This document shows, in pieces, positions 14,922-21,901 of a stretch of 45,384 nt of DNA. Position 1 is the first letter of the stretch. Each line of letters opens with the position of its first letter. The DNA is from Bacilli bacterium (GTDB taxonomy: Bacteria; Bacillota_I; Bacilli_A; RF39; UBA660), in the NCBI GenBank assembly GCA_016293205.1, contig JAEDES010000007.1, positions 1 to 45,384 of the forward strand. The letters are read 5' to 3'. A program made the translations under genes and the position numbers. The notes beneath the pieces were generated by a model. It did no database searches. It was not told where the DNA came from and saw only the letters and a program-made list of their open reading frames with translations.

Positions 14922-17246
14922 ATGAAGAAGAAACTACAAAAAAGTAAGGGATTTACATTAATCGAATTACTAGTAGCAATCGTCATACTAGGAATTATTG
15001 TAATAATGTCTATTCCACAAATATCCAACTTGATCGATTCTAACTCTGATAGGAAATTTGAAGCCTATGAGGAAACAATAAGAACAAGTGGAAAATTATA
15101 TACTGATGCATATAATCAAGATATGTTTGGTAACAACACCAGTGGTTGTTATGACATCGAGTATTCTGCAATGGCAGATAAAAAATTAATTAAAGACATA
15201 AATATTCATAATGCCACATGTAATGGTGGTTCTCAAAAGAAAACATTTGTCAGAGTATATAAATCAGGAGATGTATATAAATATAAAGTATCGATTTTAT
15301 GTACTGATAAAAATAATGTATCAACTGTCCTATACTCAAATATTATTGATGGAGATATAGCAGGAGACACAGATTTCTGTGATGGTAAAACACCAGACTT
15401 TGCAGGACCTAATCTTGTAATTACATCTTCTAATGCCGACGGATGGTTACGTAGAGATGCATCGGGATTTAGAGTAGGGGTACAAGTAAGTGACCCATAT
15501 GGATTAAAGGCAAATATTGAAATTCAATATGCATGGGTAACAGATCCAAACAATATTCCTGCAACTGCATGGAAAACACATAATTTCAATAATGATGAAA
15601 ATGAAGAAAGTGTTTCGATAGATTTAACATCAACTGCTCCTGCAACTGCTAATAGCGACTATTATTTAGTAGTTCATCCATCAAAAGTAATTGACCATAT
15701 CGGAAACCATCGTACAGAAAGAGTACAAAAAGTATTTAAATTTGATAATACAGCTCCAACATGTACAATCGCAATTACATCAGGAACAAAAGGTTTAAGT
15801 GACTGGTATGTAACAAAGCCAAAAATTAATATGACTTATTCAGATTCACGTGGTTCTGTAGAAAAATATGGATTAACAACATCAACAACAGCATCATATA
15901 ACTCAAAGAAGAATCTTCAACAAGGGGATACAACAGGAGTTAAATATTATGGTTATGTAAAAGACTATGCTGGAAACGTTGGAAAATGTGAACTTGCAAC
16001 AATTAAAGTAGATACAACACCACCAACAAAACCATCAACAGGAACTTTAGCAATAAGTGGAAGTAATCCATCAGCAACATTAGCAGCAGCAGGTGGTTCA
16101 ACAGATGCAACTTCAGGAATCTTAGAATATAGATATGTAGTTCAAAATACAAGTGGAGCACCTGCAAATACATCTGCTTCATACACAACAAATCGTTCAT
16201 TTACAAGAGCATGTGGCAAATCATATTATGCATATGCCATTGCTGTAGATAAAGCTGGAAATAAATCACCAGTATATAGTATGGGTAATAAAAAGGATGC
16301 TGCAAATTCATACTCTGCATGGTCAACATGTTCTAAATCATGTGGAGGAGGAACTCAAACAAGAACAAATACTTGTGCTTTAATCACAACAGGATTATCA
16401 CAAAGTTGTAATACACAAGAGTGTTGTTCAGCAGTAAATTATAGTGCATGGTCAAGTTGGTCAGCATGTTCTAAGTCATGTGGAACAGGAACTCAATCAA
16501 GAACAAGAAAGAAAACTTCACAATATACTGGAGTAGATTGTGGAACTGAAACACAAACAAGAAATTGTAATACAATGGATTGTTGTTCATCAACATATAC
16601 AACATATAGTGGATATGGAAGTTGTTCTGCATCATGTGGTGGTGGAACAAAATATAGAACAGGATACACTTACAGTAATTACAATGGACAACAATGTAGT
16701 AGTTGGTCCGAAAGTGCATCATGTAATACACAAGGATGTTGTGATTCAACTTATGGATCAGGTGGATACTGGACAGGATGTAGTGCAGCATGTGATACAG
16801 GAACTCAAAACTACTATAGTTACCGATATAGTAACTACAATGGGCAATATTGTGGAGCAGTAAATACAGACTGGAGTTATTGTAATACTCACTCATGCTG
16901 TAGTTCAACATATGGGTCAGGTGGATACTGGACAAGTTGTTCTGCTGACTGCGGTGGAGGATATCAAGACTACTATAGTTATAGATACAGTAACTACAAT
17001 GGTCAATATTGTGGAACAGAATATTCGGATTGGACAAGTTGTAACACTCATTCATGCTACACATGCAACATTCAATACTATAGAGACGTAGGAACATATT
17101 GCTCAACTGCAGCAAAACGTATGGGTGCAGGTTCATGGACAAATCTTCAAGTATGTAGAGGATACGACTCTGGTTGTGAATGGGCAACTAATAAATATTG
17201 TGGATGGATGGGAGGAACATTCTTCTACTTTAAATATTGTGGATAG
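14922..17246 (+). CDS. type IV prepilin-like protein with five thrombospondin type 1-like modules (copy A)
   Basis: 774 residues. Class III signal KSKGFTLIELLVAIVILG: cleavage after Gly10, Phe at +1 and Glu at +5, then a hydrophobic helix, as in type IV pilins and pseudopilins. Residues about 35-160 are a globular pilin-type head. About 165-460 are Ig/FN3-like segments, each ending with AGN-type motifs (VKDYAGNVGKC, VDKAGNKSP). Residues 463-712 hold five Cys-rich modules of about 50 residues: the first two carry the TSP1 consensus W-S-x-C-S-K-S-C-G-x-G-T-Q-x-R-T, the later ones are diverged, and all end in C-N-T-x-x-C(C). The C-terminus (713-774) ends GGTFFYFKYC. The protein must be exported because it needs disulfides. 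Likely a large minor pilin/adhesin; pilus assembly genes are not in the window. Forms a unit with the next gene (9-base gap). Confidence 0.88.
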   Translation: MKKKLQKSKGFTLIELLVAIVILGIIVIMSIPQISNLIDSNSDRKFEAYEETIRTSGKLYTDAYNQDMFGNNTSGCYDIEYSAMADKKLIKDINIHNATCNGGSQKKTFVRVYKSGDVYKYKVSILCTDKNNVSTVLYSNIIDGDIAGDTDFCDGKTPDFAGPNLVITSSNADGWLRRDASGFRVGVQVSDPYGLKANIEIQYAWVTDPNNIPATAWKTHNFNNDENEESVSIDLTSTAPATANSDYYLVVHPSKVIDHIGNHRTERVQKVFKFDNTAPTCTIAITSGTKGLSDWYVTKPKINMTYSDSRGSVEKYGLTTSTTASYNSKKNLQQGDTTGVKYYGYVKDYAGNVGKCELATIKVDTTPPTKPSTGTLAISGSNPSATLAAAGGSTDATSGILEYRYVVQNTSGAPANTSASYTTNRSFTRACGKSYYAYAIAVDKAGNKSPVYSMGNKKDAANSYSAWSTCSKSCGGGTQTRTNTCALITTGLSQSCNTQECCSAVNYSAWSSWSACSKSCGTGTQSRTRKKTSQYTGVDCGTETQTRNCNTMDCCSSTYTTYSGYGSCSASCGGGTKYRTGYTYSNYNGQQCSSWSESASCNTQGCCDSTYGSGGYWTGCSAACDTGTQNYYSYRYSNYNGQYCGAVNTDWSYCNTHSCCSSTYGSGGYWTSCSADCGGGYQDYYSYRYSNYNGQYCGTEYSDWTSCNTHSCYTCNIQYYRDVGTYCSTAAKRMGAGSWTNLQVCRGYDSGCEWATNKYCGWMGGTFFYFKYCG
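16308..17057 (+). repeat. five tandem TSP1-like coding modules in copy A
   Basis: Modules span residues 463-502, 503-555, 556-607, 608-660 and 661-712, each closing on C-N-T-x-x-C(C). Modules 4 and 5 are near duplicates (STYGSGGYW and YSYRYSNYNGQYCG in both), so recent internal duplication is likely. Confidence 0.85.
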
Positions 17247-17255
17247 GAGGACAGT

Positions 17256-17852
17256 ATGAATAAAAAACTAATAATAGGAATAGTAATTGGCCTAATAGGA
17301 ATCGCTGCAGTAGTAGTTATTGCAGCGGTTGCCCTACAACCAAAACATATAGAAGAAAGAGATTATAAAACTGTAGTTCAAGTAAAAGAAGGAGAAACAT
17401 CAGATGAAAAAGCCTATGATTTAAAAGGCTCAGCATCTGATATGGGATTTGAAAAAGTAGAGTGTACTGATACAACAATCTGTGTTGCTAAACATGATAC
17501 TTATAATGAAGAAGGAAAAGAAGATTTTGTATCAGTAATGGATGATGAATCAGGTCAAATTGTTTCAATTGGATTACACTTTACAAAAGATGATTTTACA
17601 GTAGAAAATATTTACAAACAACTAAATGCAGTAGCAAGAAACTTCATTGGAATAGAAATACCTCAAGAAAAAATTGAAAAAGTAAAAAATAATCTTCCTA
17701 CATCAGGAGATGATCAAATTTCAATCGACACATACACATATGAATCAAGTACAATTGAAATAAATATGTTAAAAGTAGAAAAATCAAATTTCTATTTAGT
17801 AAAATTAGGTATTTTTCCAACAACATTTTACAATGATGCAACAGGAGCATAA
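17256..17852 (+). CDS. single-pass membrane protein, partner of TSP1-prepilin (copy A)
   Basis: 198 residues. MNKK start, then one strong membrane helix (about 5-27) and an outside domain of about 165 residues. Landmarks shared with the protein at 20224: RDYKTV, MGFEKVEC, a nearby second Cys (CVAKHDTY), FTKDDFTVENIY, and a C-terminal tyrosine-rich strand. The two paired Cys could form a disulfide. I know no named family. Because each TSP1-prepilin gene is followed by one such gene at 8-9 bases, the two products very probably act together, for instance as an anchor, a chaperone or an inhibitor of premature assembly; this is inferred. Confidence 0.75.
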   Translation: MNKKLIIGIVIGLIGIAAVVVIAAVALQPKHIEERDYKTVVQVKEGETSDEKAYDLKGSASDMGFEKVECTDTTICVAKHDTYNEEGKEDFVSVMDDESGQIVSIGLHFTKDDFTVENIYKQLNAVARNFIGIEIPQEKIEKVKNNLPTSGDDQISIDTYTYESSTIEINMLKVEKSNFYLVKLGIFPTTFYNDATGA

Positions 17853-17872
17853 TAACGCTCCTTTTCTTTTTG
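17843..17872 (+). terminator. terminator of cassette A, stop codon in the loop
   Basis: Stem AGGAGC/GCTCCT with an 8-base loop ATAATAAC containing the TAA stop, then a T-rich tail. Confidence 0.85.
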
Positions 17873-17878
17873 CTTACA

Positions 17879-17907
17879 TTGACTTTTAACTATAAAAAAG
17901 ATAAAAT
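17879..17907 (+). promoter_or_regulatory. promoter of TSP1-prepilin cassette B
   Basis: -35 TTGACT (17879-17884), 17-base spacer, -10 TAAAAT (17902-17907), the same as cassette A. Confidence 0.8.
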
Positions 17908-17932
17908 AATATAGTATAGTAGGTGAAAATAA

Positions 17933-20215
17933 ATGAAGAAAAAAAGAGGTTTTACATTAATAGAATTATTAGTTGCAATAGTAATTTTAGGTATAATTAT
18001 TTTATTATCTATACCTCAAATTTCTAATCTAATTGATTCCAATAATGATGCCAAATTTAAAGCCTACGAAAGAACTGTTTTATCAAGTGCTAAATTATAT
18101 GTAGATTCTTATACAGAAGATATCTTTGGTAACAATGAAAGTGGTTGTTATGATGTTGGATATTTTGATATGGAAAAAAAGAATCTAATTAAGGATATAA
18201 ATATCTTAAATGCAACTTGTAATGGAGGAGAACAAAAAAAGACTTTTGTAAGAGTATTAAAATCAGGAGATCATTACAAGTATAAAGTTTCTCTTTATTG
18301 TACAGATAAAATAAATAAAGGAACTGTTTTATATTCAAACACAATAGACTCATCTATTATTGGAGATAATACTGTTTGTGATGGAAAAACAACTGATTCT
18401 TCTGGACCGAATATTGAAATTATTTCTAGTAAAGATGGATGGATTAATCCAGGTTCATCATTTGATGTAACTGTAAAAATATCTGATGAATTTGGCTTAC
18501 TTGAAAATCAAAAGTTTAAATATGCATGGACTTCATCATTAAATAATATTACTAATTGGCAAAATGTTACTATGGATAATGAAAGATTTGCAACATCAGT
18601 AACATACAAGATAAATGATATTCCAAATGTCAATAGTGACTATTATTTAGTAGTAGCACCAGTAGATGTAAGAGACGCTAACGGAAATCATAAAACTGAA
18701 ACAGTATATAAAGTATTTCTATTTGATAATACTCCACCAACTTGCCGTATAGAAGTAAGTGGTACAAAAGGAGATAATGACTGGTATACATCAGATGTTG
18801 AGGTTAAATTAATTTATAGTGATACAAGAGGTACAGTTTCAAAATATGGTTTAACAACAAGTACCTCTACATCATATAATTCAAAGAAAAAAGATACTCA
18901 AGGAGAAACTGAATCTAAAGTTTGGTATGGATATGTAAAAGATGGAGCAGGACACACATATAAATGTTCTTCAGATACTCTTAAAGTTGACAAGACTGCA
19001 CCAACTGCTCCTACAAAAGGATCATTTAGTGTATCTGGAACTGATCCAAATGCAACATTAAATAAAGCATCAGGTGCTAAAGATGAATTATCTGGTATTG
19101 CAGAATATCGTTATTTTGTATTAAATAATTCAACAAAACCAAAATCAAATGATACTGGATTCCAAGCAATGCGAGGATTCGTAAGAAGTTGTGGTACAAA
19201 ATATTATGCTTATGCTATTGCAGTAGACAAAGCTGGAAACAAATCTCCAGTATATTACATGGGAAATGATTCAGATGGAAAAAATGAATACACTGACTGG
19301 ACAACATGTACTAAAAAATGCGGTGGTGGAGCTCAAACAAGAACTAACTCATGTGCTTTAATAACCGCAGATTTATCTCGTGCATGTAATGAAATGGGAT
19401 GCTGCGATTCAGTAACATATAAAGATGGAACATCATGTTCAGCTAAATGTGTCGACGGAACATACAATCAATTAGCATACTCGGCATATGATAGTAGTGT
19501 AAGATGTGCCTCAAAAGATAAAACATCAGGTGGTTCTAAATGCAACGTCGGAGGATGTTGTGATAAGGTCATTTATAAAGATGGAACATCATGTTCTAAG
19601 AAGTGCGGAAGTGGTACTTATAACCAACTAGCATATTCTTATTATGATAATAGTAAGAGATGTTCTGATTATGATAAATCATCAGGAGGTTCTGCATGTA
19701 ATACACAAACATGTTGTTCTGAAGTTACATATACAAAAGGTTCAACTTGTTCTGCAAAATGTGGTGGCGGAAGCTATAACCAACTAGCATATTCAAAATA
19801 TGATAGTAGTGTAAGATGTGCTTCAAAAGATAAATCCACTGGTGGTGGATCATGTAATACACAAGCTTGCTGTTCTAAAGTAAATTATGGTTCATGGTCA
19901 AACTGGTCTTCATGTAGTAAAACATGTGGAGGCGGAACTAAAACAAGAACAAGACCAAAAACATCATACTATGATGGTTCATCATGTGGAGTTGAAACTG
20001 ACTCAGAAAGTTGCAATACACATTCATGTTGTCAAATAGTTTACTATACAACCGCAGGAACTTATTGTTCATCCGCAGGTAAATACTTTGGAACATCATG
20101 GAAAAACTTACAAGTATGTAAGAGTGATCAAACTACATGTACTGCAGCAACATCGCCAAGAGGAACATGTGAAAAAATGGGTGGAACATACTTTTACTTT
20201 AAATACTGTCCATAG
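17933..20215 (+). CDS. type IV prepilin-like protein with five TSP1-like modules (copy B)
   Basis: 760 residues, collinear with copy A. Class III signal KKRGFTLIELLVAIVILG (cleavage after Gly6, Glu at +5). The head includes the same NATCNGG and KKTFVRV-KSGD motifs, then Ig-like segments with VKDGAGH and VDKAGNKSP. Five Cys-rich modules occupy residues 452-700. Modules 1 and 5 keep the Trp-bearing TSP1 consensus (YGSWSNWSSCSKTCGGGTKT), while modules 2-4 have lost the Trp and read Y-x-x-G-(S/T)-x-C-S-x-K-C. The C-terminus (QIVYYTTAGTYC to YFYFKYCP) closely follows copy A. The conserved head and tail with divergent middle modules suggest selection for ligand or antigen variation. Followed after 8 bases by the paralogous membrane protein. 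Confidence 0.88.
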   Translation: MKKKRGFTLIELLVAIVILGIIILLSIPQISNLIDSNNDAKFKAYERTVLSSAKLYVDSYTEDIFGNNESGCYDVGYFDMEKKNLIKDINILNATCNGGEQKKTFVRVLKSGDHYKYKVSLYCTDKINKGTVLYSNTIDSSIIGDNTVCDGKTTDSSGPNIEIISSKDGWINPGSSFDVTVKISDEFGLLENQKFKYAWTSSLNNITNWQNVTMDNERFATSVTYKINDIPNVNSDYYLVVAPVDVRDANGNHKTETVYKVFLFDNTPPTCRIEVSGTKGDNDWYTSDVEVKLIYSDTRGTVSKYGLTTSTSTSYNSKKKDTQGETESKVWYGYVKDGAGHTYKCSSDTLKVDKTAPTAPTKGSFSVSGTDPNATLNKASGAKDELSGIAEYRYFVLNNSTKPKSNDTGFQAMRGFVRSCGTKYYAYAIAVDKAGNKSPVYYMGNDSDGKNEYTDWTTCTKKCGGGAQTRTNSCALITADLSRACNEMGCCDSVTYKDGTSCSAKCVDGTYNQLAYSAYDSSVRCASKDKTSGGSKCNVGGCCDKVIYKDGTSCSKKCGSGTYNQLAYSYYDNSKRCSDYDKSSGGSACNTQTCCSEVTYTKGSTCSAKCGGGSYNQLAYSKYDSSVRCASKDKSTGGGSCNTQACCSKVNYGSWSNWSSCSKTCGGGTKTRTRPKTSYYDGSSCGVETDSESCNTHSCCQIVYYTTAGTYCSSAGKYFGTSWKNLQVCKSDQTTCTAATSPRGTCEKMGGTYFYFKYCP
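19286..20032 (+). repeat. five tandem TSP1-like coding modules in copy B
   Basis: Modules span residues 452-491, 492-543, 544-595, 596-647 and 648-700. Modules 2-4 are near copies of each other (SVRCASKDK in modules 2 and 4, YNQLAYS in all three), showing local duplication independent of copy A. Confidence 0.85.
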
Positions 20216-20223
20216 GAGGAAAT

Positions 20224-20820
20224 ATGAAACTACAAAGAATATTAATATCAATTATTATCATTATTGCAACTCTATTAATAGGAGCAGGTGTTTTATATTC
20301 TCTTCCTAAGGAAGAACCAAAAAAGGTATATAAAGAAGATAGAAATTATAAAACAGTCCTCATTCAACCAGAACAAACAATTGCAAACCCACAATTAACA
20401 AAAAAAGATTTTGGTAAAACAGCAAATGAAATAGGATTTGAAAAAGTAGAATGTCATCAAACATTATGTGTCGCAACACATGATACATATAAAGATAATA
20501 ATTATCGAGATAGAGTACAATTAGAACAAGATCCTGAAGGAAATAATCTATTTACAATAACTCTATATTTCTATAAAAAAGACTATACTTTAGAAAATAT
20601 CCATACTCATTTAAACAATATAGTTCCAAATTATGCAGGAACAAAAGTAACAGAAGAACAACTAAAAGAATTACAAGAAATATATGAAAAAGGAAAGATC
20701 GAACAAGCATCTAAAACATATGCAGTAGGTCCATATACAATGGAACTATTATTAAAAAAACATAATGAAGATTTCTACCAAGTAAGATTTAGATATGTAT
20801 CAACATCTTTATATAATTAA
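20224..20820 (+). CDS. single-pass membrane protein, partner of TSP1-prepilin (copy B)
   Basis: 198 residues, the same length as its paralog at 17256. A membrane helix (about 5-26) is followed by an outside domain with RNYKTV, IGFEKVEC, LCVATHDTY and LYFYKKDYTLENIH, matching the paralog position by position. The C-terminal part is more diverged. The AGGAGG that serves as ribosome site overlaps the end of the prepilin gene. Function is unknown; co-function with the neighbouring prepilin is inferred from strict pairing in both cassettes. Confidence 0.75.
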   Translation: MKLQRILISIIIIIATLLIGAGVLYSLPKEEPKKVYKEDRNYKTVLIQPEQTIANPQLTKKDFGKTANEIGFEKVECHQTLCVATHDTYKDNNYRDRVQLEQDPEGNNLFTITLYFYKKDYTLENIHTHLNNIVPNYAGTKVTEEQLKELQEIYEKGKIEQASKTYAVGPYTMELLLKKHNEDFYQVRFRYVSTSLYN

Positions 20821-20850
20821 AAGACACAAAAGTGTCTTTTTAATTTTTTT
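20819..20850 (+). terminator. terminator of cassette B
   Basis: Stem AAAAGACAC/GTGTCTTTT with an AAAA loop, followed by T-rich sequence. It overlaps the stop codon. Confidence 0.9.
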
Positions 20851-20893
20851 AAAAAACTTAATTTTCTTGCGAATAATATATATGAGGTGAAGT

Positions 20894-21844
20894 ATGCAAG
20901 AAAATGAAATAATTATATTTGAAGATCAAAAAATAAAACTTGAAGTAAATATTCAAGATGAAACTGTTTGGTTAAATACTAAACAAATGTCAACATTGTT
21001 TGATAGAGATTATAAGACAATAAGAAAACATATCCAACAAGCGATGATGGAAGAATTACAAAATGAAGTGGTTGTCGCAAAATTTGAGACAACCACAAAA
21101 CATGGTGCAATAAAAAACAAAAAACAAACAAGATATGTTGAATATTACAACTTAGATGTGATAATATCGGTCGGTTACAGAGTTAAAAGCAAAAAAGGAA
21201 TAATCTTTAGAAAATGGGCTAATCAAATACTAAAAGACTATTTATTAAAAGGTTATACAATAAATAATAAAAGATTGGAATACCTAGAAAAAACCATAAA
21301 ATTAATTGATATAGCAAGCAGAGTACAATCAGAAGAATCTAATGACATAATAAAAATAATAAATAAGTATTCAAAAGCTTATTCAACTTTAGATAATTAT
21401 GATTATAATAGAATAAAAAAACCACAAGGAAAAAAAGATTCTACTAAAATTACATACAATGAATGTATAACAATAATAAATAAAATGAAAGAAAATGATA
21501 GTAGTAGTAATCTCTTTGCTTTAGAAAAAGATAATGGACTAGAATCAATTATAAATAATATTTATTTATCATATGATGATAACGATTTATATCCAACAAT
21601 TGAAGAAAAAGCATCAAACTTTTTATACTTAGTAATAAAGAATCATCCTTTTATAGATGGAAATAAAAGAGTAGCAGCAATACTCTTTATATACTTCTTA
21701 AATTTTTATAATATTTTATATAAAGATAATATTCAAATAATTGATAATAATACCCTTGTATCAATAACACTATTAATCGCTCAGTCTAATCCTAATGAAA
21801 AAGAAATATTAATAGACTTAGTAATGAATTTCCTAACTAATTAA
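20894..21844 (+). CDS. RhuM-Fic/Doc fusion protein, putative toxin-like nucleotidyl- or phosphotransferase
   Basis: 316 residues. Residues 1-130 match the RhuM (virulence RhuM) family: ETVWLNTKQMSTLFDRD, TIRKHI, an AKFETTTKHG segment, YYNLDVIISVGYRVKSKKGIIFRKWAN and YTINNKRLEYLEK. Residues about 190-316 form a Fic/Doc fold with the active-site loop HPFIDGNKRVAA (His251 to Arg259). The loop has NKR where AMPylating Fic enzymes have NGR, which is closer to the Doc kinase type, so phosphotransfer is as likely as AMPylation. No antitoxin gene is adjacent. Known as a fused family in gut Firmicutes, often near mobile DNA, although no mobile element is seen here. Own ribosome site GAGGTGA. Confidence 0.85.
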   Translation: MQENEIIIFEDQKIKLEVNIQDETVWLNTKQMSTLFDRDYKTIRKHIQQAMMEELQNEVVVAKFETTTKHGAIKNKKQTRYVEYYNLDVIISVGYRVKSKKGIIFRKWANQILKDYLLKGYTINNKRLEYLEKTIKLIDIASRVQSEESNDIIKIINKYSKAYSTLDNYDYNRIKKPQGKKDSTKITYNECITIINKMKENDSSSNLFALEKDNGLESIINNIYLSYDDNDLYPTIEEKASNFLYLVIKNHPFIDGNKRVAAILFIYFLNFYNILYKDNIQIIDNNTLVSITLLIAQSNPNEKEILIDLVMNFLTN

Positions 21845-21901
21845 AATAAATATTTCTTCCTATAAACTCTTAAAAAATGTATAATAAAAGAAGGTGATAT
21901 T

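Larger units (their letters stand above)
14866..20841 (+). repeat. tandem duplication of a promoter-prepilin-membrane protein-terminator cassette
   Basis: Copy A (14866-17872) and copy B (17879-20841) have the same order: TTGACT-17-TAAAAT promoter, TSP1-prepilin gene, 8-9-base gap, 198-residue membrane protein gene, terminator. The paralogs are recognisable over their full length but clearly diverged, so this is an old duplication kept by selection. Confidence 0.85.

Noticed and set aside
16471..17187. Long open frame on the - strand opposite the TSP1 modules, and a second + frame at 16540-16863
   Set aside because: Both are shadows of the repetitive Cys/Ser/Gly codons of the prepilin gene. 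They have no ribosome sites, and low-complexity Leu/Tyr/His translations.
19286..20032. Regular repeats that might be a CRISPR array
   Set aside because: Periodicity is about 156 bases, in frame, and encodes conserved Cys modules. No short palindromic repeats or unique spacers.
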